Of a DNA stretch of 11,134 nucleotides, positions 1-6,405 are shown piece by piece. Both the position numbers and the translations under genes were made by a program. The notes beneath the pieces are model-generated. The model made no database searches, was not told the DNA's origin, and saw only the letters and a list, made by a program, of their open reading frames with translations. Source of the stretch: an uncultured Nitrososphaera sp. Its GTDB lineage: Archaea; Thermoproteota; Nitrososphaeria; Nitrososphaerales; Nitrososphaeraceae. Every line of letters starts with the position of its first letter. Position 1 is the first letter of the stretch. The DNA lies in the NCBI RefSeq assembly GCF_946478925.1, contig NZ_CAMLDP010000064.1:1-11134 (forward strand), in the 5' to 3' direction.

Positions 1-5
1 CTCTT

Positions 6-1265
6 TTGCACTCGCAGTACGGAGAGCCTGCTATCAAGTCCCTCCACTTTCCTTTTGCTCTAAAGCCTGATCAGATAAAGGCAGTGGAAGCATGGATGGC
101 AAATGGACAAAGAGGGTCTCTGATCTACAGTAGCGGAACAGGCAAGACCGAGATTGCATTTGAATGCGCAAGGCAGGCTGCTGACCGTTCAGGAAAACAA
201 CATTTCCGCATTCTTCTAATTCTGCCTAGAATAGTCTTGATAGAACAGAACTATCGCAGGCTTGTCAATTACGGCATTTCAGAGGAAAAGATAGGCAGGT
301 ATTTTGGCGAACAGAAGGAAATCCGCGAGATAACGCTCAGTACATACCACAGCATAGCGAACGCGTCCAGCTTGGTACGAGACGCGGACATGATAATCTT
401 TGACGAGGTCCACCTTGCAAGCAGTACTGCACGCGCGTTTAGCAGGATATTTGACATCGTGGCAAAAAAAGAGGATGGCAACAAGGCCCTGCTTGGGCTT
501 ACTGCTACCATAGACGAAGACGATCCGCGCAACTTTACTATCATGACGGCCTTGCCGCCTGTCAGAAAATACCTGATCAAAGATGCAGTCCTGGACGGAC
601 GCTTGGCCAAGCCGGTCATAGTTCCAATAAGTGTAACGCTGACAGAAAAGGAACAAAAAACCTATGACGCATGCAGCGACAAAATTAAGAGAATTTCATC
701 TAGATTCCACACGCATGACCCTCAGCGTATGATGACGCTACTGAGGGCAGGAGGGTTTCCAAGCTGGCAGGCCAGAGCATGGTTTCTAAACGTAAGAAAA
801 AGAAAGACGCTCCTCGCCTCTGCTGATAACAAGCTGTCAAAAGCCGCGGAACTGATTGCAGAAAAACAACGCAACAAACAGAAGGTGATGGTTTTCAGCG
901 AGACGCTAGAGTCTGTCCGAAAACTAAAGCAAACGCTCAAGGATAAGGGGATAGACTCTGTGATTATCGACAGCGGCATGCCCTCATTCAAGAGGCAACG
1001 GATATTGTCGCAATGGGGAACCAAGTTTTATCCTCTGCTCTCTGTCCATACCTTGGAGATCGGATATGACGTGCCCGAGGTGGATGTAGAGATAATCCTT
1101 GCGTCAACTTCTAACATGAACCAAGTCGTCCAGAGGATCGGGAGGGTAATCCGAAAATTTAGAGATAAAGAACACGCCTTTGTTTATGTCGTGTACGTAG
1201 CTGATACAAAGGACGACTACATGTTCTCCACATTCAAGAGGGCGATAAACTCGGCAGCTTGTTAG
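6..1265 (+). CDS. SF2 DNA/RNA helicase, DEVH-box, XPB/RAD25-like (5' end possibly outside window)
   Basis: An ATP-dependent superfamily 2 helicase or translocase, probably acting on DNA in repair or transcription. Visible motifs: Walker A SSGTGKT (residues 42-48), a motif Ia-like ILPRIVLIEQ (about 72-81), the Walker B/motif II box DEVH (133-136), motif III GLTAT (164-168), and in the second RecA domain EIGYDVPEVD (motif V region) and QRIGRVIR (motif VI, 376-383). DEVH with GLTAT and an arginine-finger QRxGR is typical of XPB/ERCC3-like and type III restriction-subunit-like helicases. At 419 residues it has the two-domain core with no obvious extra N-terminal damage-recognition domain, though one could lie upstream. 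The first possible start is TTG at 6; the frame is open to the window edge, so the true start may be outside. The SF2 assignment is firm, the XPB-like subfamily only likely. Confidence 0.85.
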   Translation: MHSQYGEPAIKSLHFPFALKPDQIKAVEAWMANGQRGSLIYSSGTGKTEIAFECARQAADRSGKQHFRILLILPRIVLIEQNYRRLVNYGISEEKIGRYFGEQKEIREITLSTYHSIANASSLVRDADMIIFDEVHLASSTARAFSRIFDIVAKKEDGNKALLGLTATIDEDDPRNFTIMTALPPVRKYLIKDAVLDGRLAKPVIVPISVTLTEKEQKTYDACSDKIKRISSRFHTHDPQRMMTLLRAGGFPSWQARAWFLNVRKRKTLLASADNKLSKAAELIAEKQRNKQKVMVFSETLESVRKLKQTLKDKGIDSVIIDSGMPSFKRQRILSQWGTKFYPLLSVHTLEIGYDVPEVDVEIILASTSNMNQVVQRIGRVIRKFRDKEHAFVYVVYVADTKDDYMFSTFKRAINSAAC

Positions 1266-1417
1266 GACGGCGGTATACCCTCTCGACAGAGATGAATTAG
1301 CATCTTTGTATGTGTATGCAAGATTGTATGATGCCGGAACAGAGTTGAAAAACTAGAGGGCGATACAAACACATCCATACGCCCCTTTTGAAAGTCTTCG
1401 CTCTTGTACGTGGCTAC

Positions 1418-1435
1418 AGATAAAAAAATCTCTAC
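1418..1435 (-). terminator. T-rich terminator of the 1459-1827 gene
   Basis: Read on the minus strand, a run of seven T lies about 30 nt after the stop codon, flanked by short complementary arms (AGAT/ATCT). Archaeal RNA polymerase terminates at such T tracts. No RNA gene or convincing ORF was seen in the rest of the 1266-1458 gap. Confidence 0.35.
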
Positions 1436-1458
1436 GGCGCGACTTTATCGCGATATAG

Positions 1459-1827
1459 TTATCCTTTTTCTGCCTCCTCCCCTTCTCCTTCTCTGACTTG
1501 GAGGTATTGCTCAAGTTGCGTCCTTAGCGCCTTCATGTCCGCTTGGCGCTTTTTCTCTATCTTATTTTCTGGTTTTCCAAAGACTATGATTTTCCCTTCC
1601 AGCTCGACTACAACCCTCTCTATTGTTTCCTGAGAAAATCCATCCAGCGTATCCCATAGTTTCATCAAAGTGATGGCATATTCGTTAGCCTTGCGACTCT
1701 TGTTGTTGACAACTCCCTTGGCTCTTATGTGATAATCCAATGCGGCATACTTCCAGATGCCTTCTAGGCTCCAGATGAGATCCTCAAGGCTCGTTGTTGC
1801 TGTTGTCGCATAACATACAGAGTGCAT
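1459..1827 (-). CDS. Hypothetical protein, 122 aa, helical with charged C-terminus
   Basis: I do not recognise this family. The frame stays open further upstream (to 1920), but I place the start at ATG 1827. A TATA-like CTTTATATG lies at 1864-1871, which would put transcription near 1840, and the extra upstream residues are a Ser/Arg/Leu-rich stretch that would overlap the promoter. The first half (SLEDLIWSLEGIWKYAALDYHIRA) reads as amphipathic helices. The last 45 residues are rich in Lys/Glu/Gln (KIEKKRQADMKALRTQLEQY), suggesting a coiled coil, and end in EGEGEEAEKG. There is no signal peptide or TM segment, so it is probably cytoplasmic. It lies downstream of cobJ on the same strand with 132 nt between and its own promoter, so it is probably a separate unit. 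Confidence 0.6.
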   Translation of the reverse strand: MHSVCYATTATTSLEDLIWSLEGIWKYAALDYHIRAKGVVNNKSRKANEYAITLMKLWDTLDGFSQETIERVVVELEGKIIVFGKPENKIEKKRQADMKALRTQLEQYLQVREGEGEEAEKG

Positions 1828-1861
1828 ATTTTCTTTTGCTAATGAGACCTTTACAAAAACA

Positions 1862-1872
1862 GCATATAAAGA
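1862..1872 (-). promoter_or_regulatory. TATA box for the 122-aa hypothetical gene
   Basis: CTTTATATGC on the minus strand is a good archaeal TATA match about 40 nt before ATG 1827. This predicts a leader of roughly 13 nt and argues against the longer reading frame starting at 1920. Confidence 0.45.
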
Positions 1873-1959
1873 AAGGTGGAGTCGAGGAGAGGGAGAGAGA
1901 AGGGAGCAGGATCGGGACACAACTGCTAGTGTGTATGTGATAATAATAGTATCTGTAGT

Positions 1960-2766
1960 TTATGCCTTGGCCGGCGGCGCTTCTTTTACCAGCTGGTACT
2001 TGGACGTGTAGCCCCGCGGGTTTATCATCATGCCCTTGTAGTTGTAGGTCGACGAATTGCCCACGATGACAGTTGTTATCATGCCTAGCATGTCTTGGTG
2101 TTCAAGCATCTTGTCAATAGTTGTAATGACTACCTGTTGGGTCTCTCTGTATGCGCCCTTTATTATCGCCACCGGGGTTTCCGGCTTTCTGTATTTCAGA
2201 AAAATGTCGCGGGTGTCGCGCAGCTGGTGCACGCGCTTTTTGCTTGCGGGGTTGTAAATGACGGTGACATAGTCGCCAAGAGCGGCCGCTTCGACCCTCT
2301 TGACTATCATGTCCCACGGGACCAGCAGGTCGCTCATGCTGACTACTGCAAAGTCTGTCATCAAAGGCGACCCGACAAGGGCCGCGCATGAGTTGAGAGA
2401 CGAGACTCCCGGCACGCACTCGACATAGATGCCGGAATCCTTGTCCCAGCCTTTTTCTGCAAGAATTTCGTAGATGAGCCCGACCATCCCGTAGATGCCC
2501 GGGTCGCCGGATGAGACAAGCGAAACAATCCTGCCCTTTTCCGCAAATTCAATTGCCTGGTTTGCCCTGTCCACCTCTTGCGTCATGGCATAGCGATACA
2601 CTTCTTTTCCATGTATCAGGTCCTCCACCAGGCCGACGTACGTTTCATAGCCAACAATGACTTCGCTTTCCTCGATGACCTGCTTTGCCCTGTACGTCAT
2701 GTGGTCGTGGTGGCCGGGGCCTACGCCTACTACGTACAGCTTGCCTCTCTTCGCAGGTTCATTCAT
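1960..2766 (-). CDS. cobJ: Cobalt-precorrin-3B C17-methyltransferase (corrin ring contraction)
   Basis: The SAM-dependent tetrapyrrole methylase CobJ/CbiH. It methylates C17 of (cobalt-)precorrin-3 and drives ring contraction to precorrin-4 in cobalamin biosynthesis, in the cytoplasm. The 268-aa length fits single-domain family members. Diagnostic stretches: the N-terminal YVVGVGPGHHDHMT (11-24), the SAM-binding SSGDPGIYGM (85-94), ECVPGVSSLNSCAALVGSPL in the substrate region, and IYNPASKKR near the start of the C-terminal domain. ATG 2766 is preceded on the minus strand by an A/T-rich TATA-like element near 2790-2800, about 26-33 nt upstream, consistent with a leaderless transcript. No other cob/cbi gene is in the window, so the gene stands alone here. 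It is divergent from the 2884 gene. In an anaerobic-type pathway the enzyme is called CbiH; the sequence alone does not separate the two names. Confidence 0.93.
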   Translation of the reverse strand: MNEPAKRGKLYVVGVGPGHHDHMTYRAKQVIEESEVIVGYETYVGLVEDLIHGKEVYRYAMTQEVDRANQAIEFAEKGRIVSLVSSGDPGIYGMVGLIYEILAEKGWDKDSGIYVECVPGVSSLNSCAALVGSPLMTDFAVVSMSDLLVPWDMIVKRVEAAALGDYVTVIYNPASKKRVHQLRDTRDIFLKYRKPETPVAIIKGAYRETQQVVITTIDKMLEHQDMLGMITTVIVGNSSTYNYKGMMINPRGYTSKYQLVKEAPPAKA

Positions 2767-2789
2767 TTGGGATGCGAGACTCTGAAATG

Positions 2790-2801
2790 CAATTTATCTT
2801 T
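2790..2801 (-). promoter_or_regulatory. Probable TATA box of cobJ
   Basis: AAGATAAATTGC on the minus strand sits 26-33 nt before ATG 2766, the spacing expected for leaderless initiation in archaea. No cobalamin riboswitch is apparent in the 117-bp divergent intergenic region, which is too short for a typical one on either side. Confidence 0.4.
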
Positions 2802-2883
2802 TCTGATCGCTGCTGTCGGTAAGTACAAAGAGAGACGAGAGGGACGAGTAAACAATATCAACTACATAACATAACGACTGATT

Positions 2884-3309
2884 ATGGCCAAAAGGTCAGC
2901 AGGCGGAAGCAAAACAAACGGCATAGTCATAAAGGCAAAAGCGACATCTTCGAGGATTCTCGAAATAGGGCAGAACGGAGTCAAGACCGAATTCTCTGAC
3001 AAGGGCACGATGAGCGGCAAGTACCGTGGGGTTCACTGGGATACCGTGGAGACCCAGATGAATATCGATGGAACGTCGAGCTGGCACGTCAAGTTTATCC
3101 AAATGACGGACAAGGGCGACATGCTTGTGGGAGAAGGAGAAGGGACAGGCGAGGCTCCAAACTCTAGAGGGATTGCAAAACTGAAAGGCGGCGGTACAAT
3201 CATGACTGCCTCTGAAAGGCTGGCCGAGCTGAACGGTAAAAGGTGGACCTGCGAGGTGGACAACAACGTGGCTACCGGCTCTGCGCAGGTGCGAGTGACT
3301 TTCCAATAA
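2884..3309 (+). CDS. Hypothetical beta-rich protein, 141 aa
   Basis: I do not recognise a named family. After a basic, Ser/Gly-rich N-terminus (MAKRSAGGSKTNG) come alternating hydrophobic/polar strands: IVIKAKATSSRILEI, MNIDGTSSWHVKFIQMT, DMLVGEGEGTGE, GIAKLKGGGTIMT, GKRWTCEVDNN and SAQVRVTF. A one-domain beta barrel or sandwich is plausible, perhaps lipocalin/calycin-like, since the GEGEGTGE turn followed by a Gly-rich strand recalls small barrel proteins; this is inference. There is no signal peptide or TM segment, and one Cys. The start ATG 2884 has no clear Shine-Dalgarno sequence; an AT-rich element near 2851-2858 could be its TATA box. It is divergent from cobJ, and a strong pyrimidine tract follows the stop, so it is probably monocistronic. 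Confidence 0.7.
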   Translation: MAKRSAGGSKTNGIVIKAKATSSRILEIGQNGVKTEFSDKGTMSGKYRGVHWDTVETQMNIDGTSSWHVKFIQMTDKGDMLVGEGEGTGEAPNSRGIAKLKGGGTIMTASERLAELNGKRWTCEVDNNVATGSAQVRVTFQ

Positions 3310-3352
3310 GCTCCTCTTCTTTCTTTTTTCCTCTCTCTTTTTTATCATCTTT
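3310..3352 (+). terminator. Pyrimidine/T-rich terminator of the 2884 gene
   Basis: Directly after TAA 3307-3309 comes a long C/T tract with T6 runs (TTTCTTTTTTCCTCTC, then CTTTTTTATC), typical of intrinsic T-tract termination in archaea. The gene converges with the minus-strand 3497 gene. Confidence 0.6.
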
Positions 3353-3436
3353 ATCAAAAAAGATCTCCCGTTTGTAGTAAAATTACCGTGAAAACTGTTT
3401 TGCACTGAAGCGCATCTGACTGACTGACCAGAAATA

Positions 3437-3483
3437 GAAAATATGCATGTTTTTGAAAATATGGGAAAAAAGAAGAAAGAATG
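3437..3483 (-). terminator. T-rich terminator of the Met-rich PepSY gene
   Basis: Minus-strand sequence past the stop codon reads CATTCTTTCTTCTTTTTTCC, then ATATTTTCAAAAACATGC. Similar CTTCTT...TTTTTTCC tracts follow the 5130 and 5680 genes. Confidence 0.5.
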
Positions 3484-3496
3484 TGGGCCGGGCTTC

Positions 3497-4168
3497 TTAA
3501 AAGCCCATGCCCGCCATCGGACTTCCCGACGATGTCTCGTTGCCTGGTGGTTGTTGCATCATCTGGCCGCCGCCTGGGCTGCCTCCGAACATTCCGCCGC
3601 CATGCGGGCCCATCATCATGCCTCCGTGCATAGCCATAAGCTGAGAAAGCGGTATCGCCTCAGAGGCAAGCACGCTTCCGTTTCCGGCGTCAATAATCAC
3701 AGAATGCACAACTTCGTTGGTCATGTCGATTACTATGACTCTGTACACCAAAAAGCCCTGCACCACATCAAGGTGGCCTACGACTGCCGTTCCGTTGATC
3801 TGGCCCTCTGCCGTGGCGACTGCGTCGCTGAGTGTTACGTTAAGGTTATCGCTTAGAAAGTTCTTTATCGCTTGTTTGACATCTATGCTGCCTTGTATCT
3901 GACCCGGTTGACCGCCTGGTCCTGGAGGCATCGTCTGGTTGGCCTGTACAGTCACTATCTTGCCACCGCTGACTAGATCAGCAACCGGCGTGGTGCTATT
4001 TCCACTCGGCATCGTCTGATTTCCGCCCGGAGCAGTTTGGTTTCCTCCCGGGTTGGTCGAGTTTTGCGCGAACGCGGCCGGCGTCACCAGAGCCGGCGAC
4101 GCGATTGCAAAACTCAGAGCCAACAGGGAAAGTGCGAGTACCGTTTTACTTCCTGTTAGACTTGACAT
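3497..4168 (-). CDS. Secreted PepSY-domain protein with N-glycosylation-rich linker and Met-rich tail
   Basis: A Sec signal peptide (MSSLTGSK, hydrophobic core 10-28, predicted cut AFA|QN at 34/35) is followed by a linker of NQT/NST sequons and PGGN repeats (35-60). A PepSY-like domain spans about 92-168, with DAVATAEGQINGT, VQGFLVYRV and VIIDAGNGSVLA matching the family's A..A...G, LVY and VDA.TG.VL pattern. The tail 178-223 holds ten Met and two His among Gly (MHGGMMMGPHGGG). It therefore acts outside the membrane. PepSY domains are known from protease propeptides and sensory or envelope proteins; the ligand here is unknown. A Met/His-rich tail could bind copper, which is inference. ATG 4168 is chosen because its TATA box is 25 nt upstream, as in its paralogues. 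The signal peptide closely resembles that of the 5130-5420 gene, so these two genes or their 5' ends arose by duplication. Confidence 0.85.
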   Translation of the reverse strand: MSSLTGSKTVLALSLLALSFAIASPALVTPAAFAQNSTNPGGNQTAPGGNQTMPSGNSTTPVADLVSGGKIVTVQANQTMPPGPGGQPGQIQGSIDVKQAIKNFLSDNLNVTLSDAVATAEGQINGTAVVGHLDVVQGFLVYRVIVIDMTNEVVHSVIIDAGNGSVLASEAIPLSQLMAMHGGMMMGPHGGGMFGGSPGGGQMMQQPPGNETSSGSPMAGMGF

Positions 4169-4192
4169 TGTTCAAAATGTAGCAGTCATAAC

Positions 4193-4232
4193 TTTAAAGG
4201 CTTGAGCAAAAATGATAGGTAACGCTGTTATC
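4193..4232 (-). promoter_or_regulatory. Promoter A: inverted-repeat operator plus TATA box
   Basis: On the minus strand: GATAAC-AGC-GTTACC (4218-4232), then TATCATTTTTGCTCAAGCC, then TTTAAA (4193-4198), 25 nt before ATG 4168. The operator sits upstream of the TATA/BRE region. From TTTAAA to CTATC the 26 bp 4193-4218 are identical to 5446-5471. Confidence 0.7.
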
Positions 4233-4302
4233 GGGGAATATGCAAGGTAGAACAAGCAACAATGCACCTTCTGGTAATTCGGTATTGAAAACATGCCTTA
4301 TA

Positions 4303-4340
4303 TTTTAAGACTAAAAATAAGAAAAAGGGGAAAAATGAGG
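4303..4340 (-). terminator. T-rich terminator of the His-rich PepSY gene
   Basis: On the minus strand after stop 4352, CATTTTTCCCCTTTTTC and TTATTTTTAG give three T5 runs within 35 nt, consistent with archaeal T-tract termination. Confidence 0.5.
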
Positions 4341-4351
4341 TTCCAGAGATA

Positions 4352-4876
4352 TTAGGATTGAGTTCCCTGGGGGCTTGGTTGAGGAGCTGGGTGGTTCTGC
4401 TGCCAGCCGGGACCCTGAAATCCGTGGCCCTTGAAGCCGTGGCCATAACCGCCGTTGCCACCAAACATGCCCATTCCGTGGCCGTTCATCTGGATGTCGG
4501 CGGATGTGTAGAGCACTTGGCCGTTTCCTGCATCAACTATGACCATCTTCCCAACATGGGTGTCAGTGTTGACTGCAAAGAACTTGTAGGCAAGGTAGCC
4601 CTGGACAATGCCAAGATTGCCTGACACTATTGTGCCATTCTGGACCTGTGCAGCAGCTGTATCTGCAGCTGTTGAAAATGACACCTTCAGGTTGTCCTTG
4701 ATGTAGTTATGCAAGGTTCCCTTGACATCTACCGATCCTTTGATGTTTGGCATCATGGCTGTTGTTTTGTTCTGTTCCTGAGCAAACGCGGTCCCTGCAA
4801 CCAGCGCGACAGCAAGCACTGCCACTATCGCAACTGCCGGGATCACGATGCCCTTTCGAAGGTATGGGTTCGCCAT
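4352..4876 (-). CDS. Secreted PepSY-domain protein with Gly/His-rich tail
   Basis: 174 aa. The signal peptide (MANPYLRKG, hydrophobic 11-28, predicted cut AFA|QE) is unrelated to the MSSL-type leader of its neighbours. One PepSY-like domain spans about 44-125: KGSVDVKGTLHNYIKDNLKV, DTAAAQVQNGTIVSGNLG, VQGYLAYKF and VIVDAGNGQVLYTS. It aligns directly with the neighbours' domains. From residue 130 the tail is Gly-rich with His 133, 146, 151 and 162, aromatic residues, and Met 130/135/137 (NGHGMGMFGG, YGHGFKGHGF), ending in a Pro/Gln-rich stretch. Extracellular location is clear; function is unknown, with metal binding by the tail an inference. ATG 4876 is supported by a TATA box 23 nt upstream. 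It has its own promoter and terminator, so it is a monocistronic member of the cluster. Confidence 0.83.
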   Translation of the reverse strand: MANPYLRKGIVIPAVAIVAVLAVALVAGTAFAQEQNKTTAMMPNIKGSVDVKGTLHNYIKDNLKVSFSTAADTAAAQVQNGTIVSGNLGIVQGYLAYKFFAVNTDTHVGKMVIVDAGNGQVLYTSADIQMNGHGMGMFGGNGGYGHGFKGHGFQGPGWQQNHPAPQPSPQGTQS

Positions 4877-4898
4877 GGTTGTTGTAGATGAAAAATGG

Positions 4899-4938
4899 TT
4901 TTAACCCTTCTTTACAACTGATAGGTAACAAAGTTACT
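4899..4938 (-). promoter_or_regulatory. Promoter B: near-perfect inverted-repeat operator plus TATA box
   Basis: Minus strand AGTAAC-TTT-GTTACC (4924-4938), then TATCAGTTGTAAAGAAGGG, then TTAAAA (4899-4904), 23 nt before ATG 4876. The half-sites match as GTAAC/GTTAC. The spacing from repeat to TATA is 20 bp, as in promoters A and E, although the sequence in between has diverged, which makes the repeat the constrained part. Confidence 0.7.
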
Positions 4939-5007
4939 AATGCTAAAATGCTGTTGTTGCAGCGGACAATTATAATTAATCACGGCCTAGGCCATGAGAA
5001 TGAACAA

Positions 5008-5032
5008 ACGATTTGGAAAAAAGAGAAGAAGC
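5008..5032 (-). terminator. T-rich terminator downstream of the sequon-rich mini-protein gene
   Basis: The minus strand reads GCGCTTCTTCTCTTTTTTCC roughly 100 nt beyond the stop at 5130, resembling the tracts after the 3497 and 5680 genes. No PepSY remnant is readable between stop and tract. The 4939-5007 stretch upstream of promoter B holds an AT-rich palindrome (AATTATAATT, 4968-4977) and GGCCTAGGCC (4985-4994), with no gene. Confidence 0.4.
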
Positions 5033-5129
5033 GCCCAGCCCGTCATAATCTTCTTGACGTTTGTGGGCCCTCATGTGCGAGGATGTGCCGAGATGTTATG
5101 AAGTATTTGTTCTACTTCTTACTACTTCC

Positions 5130-5420
5130 TTAACTGGTTGTGTTTCCACCCGGCATCGTAGCGTTTCCACCTGGGGTCGTTTGGTTCCCGCCCGGCATCG
5201 GTGGAGTTGCCTGGTACGCGTTTCCTTCAAAAGAAGTCGGCTGGGTTGTGTTTCCACCCGGCATCGTAGCGTTTCCACCTGGGGTCGTTTGGTTCCCGCC
5301 CGGCATGGTTGCATTTTGCGCGAAAGCAGCTGGCGTTACTAGCGCCAGTGACATGACGGCAAAGCCTGCAGCCAAGAAAGCAAGGACGAATACTCTTTTG
5401 TTTCCTGTTAGACTTGACAT
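5130..5420 (-). CDS. Secreted 96-aa sequon-rich (mucin-like) protein lacking a PepSY domain
   Basis: A signal peptide nearly the same as the 3497-4168 gene's (MSSLTGNK, LALVTPAAFA|QN, cut at 34/35) leads into a mature part of only 62 residues built of PGGN(Q/A/T)T units. It holds seven N-x-T sequons, and residues 39-59 recur exactly at 75-95. If exported it would be a short, densely N-glycosylated surface peptide. It could instead be a PepSY paralogue that lost its domain: the 3497 gene carries a similar PGGN linker before its PepSY domain. I favour a real gene because the promoter and the uninterrupted frame are kept. The frame runs upstream to 5462, but the shared TATA spacing (26 nt) supports ATG 5420 (MSSL); ATG 5429 (MSAMSSL) is an alternative. 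Confidence 0.68.
   Translation of the reverse strand: MSSLTGNKRVFVLAFLAAGFAVMSLALVTPAAFAQNATMPGGNQTTPGGNATMPGGNTTQPTSFEGNAYQATPPMPGGNQTTPGGNATMPGGNTTS
5136..5198. repeat. 63-bp perfect direct repeat, copy 1
   Basis: Identical base for base to 5244-5306, with a 108-bp period that keeps the reading frame (36 codons). It encodes three PGGN(x)T units. The absence of any silent difference suggests a recent duplication or ongoing conversion. Confidence 0.95.
5244..5306. repeat. 63-bp perfect direct repeat, copy 2
   Basis: Second copy of 5136-5198, inside the same gene and nearer the signal-peptide end. The 45-bp spacer between copies encodes the only non-repetitive part of the mature protein (QPTSFEGNAYQATPP). 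Confidence 0.95.
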
Positions 5421-5445
5421 CGCTGACATGTTGCGCAGTACTGGT

Positions 5446-5485
5446 TTTAAAGGCTTGAGCAAAAATGATAGATAGTGAGATTATA
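5446..5485 (-). promoter_or_regulatory. Promoter C: degenerate operator plus TATA box
   Basis: The minus strand keeps CTATCATTTTTGCTCAAGCC and TTTAAA (5446-5451) exactly as in promoter A, 26 nt before ATG 5420. The repeat part reads TATAAT-CTC-ACTATC, so the proximal GTTAC half is lost or much altered. Regulation may be weaker or different. Confidence 0.55.
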
Positions 5486-5642
5486 AGGAATATTTAGAGC
5501 AAAATTTGCAAATTACCTGTTTTGAACGTGATATGCCTAGGGCGTTTTCTTGAGATTATTTCATTGCAGCAAACAATGGATATTTTTCACAACTTGTTGC
5601 AACCTGGATCTGGCTTGCTGCCATGTTCAGAAATGAGCAATC

Positions 5643-5670
5643 TGGAAAAAAATAGGAGGAAGGGAGGGAC
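5643..5670 (-). terminator. T-rich terminator of the double-PepSY gene
   Basis: The minus strand just after the stop at 5680 reads CCCTCCCTTCCTCCTATTTT followed by TTTCC: a pyrimidine tract with a run of seven T. The 5486-5642 stretch upstream of promoter C has no gene. Confidence 0.5.
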
Positions 5671-5679
5671 GAAATCACA

Positions 5680-6381
5680 TCAGAAAACGCCTTTGATGCC
5701 CAAGTCGCCCACACGCGTTCCCTCTGAGGTAGTTAGCACGTTTCCTGTGCTCGGGTCAACAATCACTTTGAAGAGCATTTCGTTATTTAGCTCGACTACA
5801 GTGATGCTGTACACCGGCTTGCCCTCCATAACCTCAAAGCTGCCTGCAATTGCCATGCCGCTGGCAAATTGCCCCTCTGCTATGGCAGCGGCATCCACCA
5901 GCGTCGCAGTCACGTTTCCGCTATTCAGAAACTCCTTTCCTCCCTGGCCTCCGACCGTGCCAAGAGGCATTCCTTGCGAGGTGGCAAGCACTCTTGCAGT
6001 GCTAGGGTCGATGATGACGTTATAGGCGGTGTTGCTGTTTATGTTGGCCACCGTGGTGTTGTATACCAGGTAACCCTGCACCAGGCCGAGGTTACCTGAA
6101 ATCACGGTTCCGTTGGCAACCTGATTCTCTGCAATGTCAGCCGCATCGACAAACGTTGCATTCAGGTTTTCATTCAACAAGTCCTTTGCAATTTGCTTTG
6201 TGTTTATGGAGCCAGTTATCTGAGGAGGAGATGCTGCTGCTGTCTGCATTTCTCCTGGACTGGCCGGGGCCTGCGCGGAAGCAAGGGGCAAAGCTGCCAC
6301 TGGCAACGACGCGGCGACCGCAAAGCCCAGGACCAACAGCAGGGCAGAAATTAAGTTCCTATTTCCCTTTAGGCTTGACAT
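5680..6381 (-). CDS. Secreted protein with two tandem PepSY-like domains
   Basis: 233 aa. The signal peptide is MSSLKGNR plus a hydrophobic core, ending near ALPLASAQA. Domain 1 (about 55-140) contains GSINTKQIAKDLLNENLNAT, DAADIAENQVANGTVISGNLG, VQGYLVYN and VIIDPSTARVLATS. Domain 2 (about 145-228) repeats the pattern with DAAAIAEGQFASGMAIAG, MEGKPVYSITV and VIVDPSTGNVLTTSEG. Unlike its two PepSY neighbours it has no Gly/Met/His tail and no PGGN linker, ending soon after domain 2. It is extracellular; no catalytic motif is visible. The frame extends to 6390, but ATG 6381 (MSSL) fits the 25-nt TATA spacing seen in the 3497 gene. The cluster probably grew by tandem duplication, with the two domains here an internal duplication. 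Confidence 0.83.
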   Translation of the reverse strand: MSSLKGNRNLISALLLVLGFAVAASLPVAALPLASAQAPASPGEMQTAAASPPQITGSINTKQIAKDLLNENLNATFVDAADIAENQVANGTVISGNLGLVQGYLVYNTTVANINSNTAYNVIIDPSTARVLATSQGMPLGTVGGQGGKEFLNSGNVTATLVDAAAIAEGQFASGMAIAGSFEVMEGKPVYSITVVELNNEMLFKVIVDPSTGNVLTTSEGTRVGDLGIKGVF

Positions 6382-6405
6382 TGGTAACATTCTTGCAGCT
6401 ATTCC

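Noticed and set aside
1828..1920. Longer N-terminus for the 122-aa hypothetical protein
   Set aside because: It would run through a good TATA box (1864-1871), and the added residues look like translated promoter sequence.
4961..4994. AT-rich AATTATAATT and GGCCTAGGCC palindromes as a further promoter or site
   Set aside because: No credible gene begins at the right distance on either strand, and no second copy was found.
5136..5306. Repeat pair considered as a CRISPR-like array
   Set aside because: Only two units, in frame within a protein-coding gene, encoding PGGN(x)T units; no cas genes nearby.
5140..5475. Plus-strand ORF through the 63-bp repeat
   Set aside because: The minus strand has a signal peptide, sequons and a promoter matching its paralogues; the plus frame is its repetitive complement.
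6383..6396. GGTAACATT half-site next to ATG 6381
   Set aside because: It resembles half of the operator but lies between TATA box and start with a poor second half (CTTGC), unlike the fixed upstream position of the other sites.
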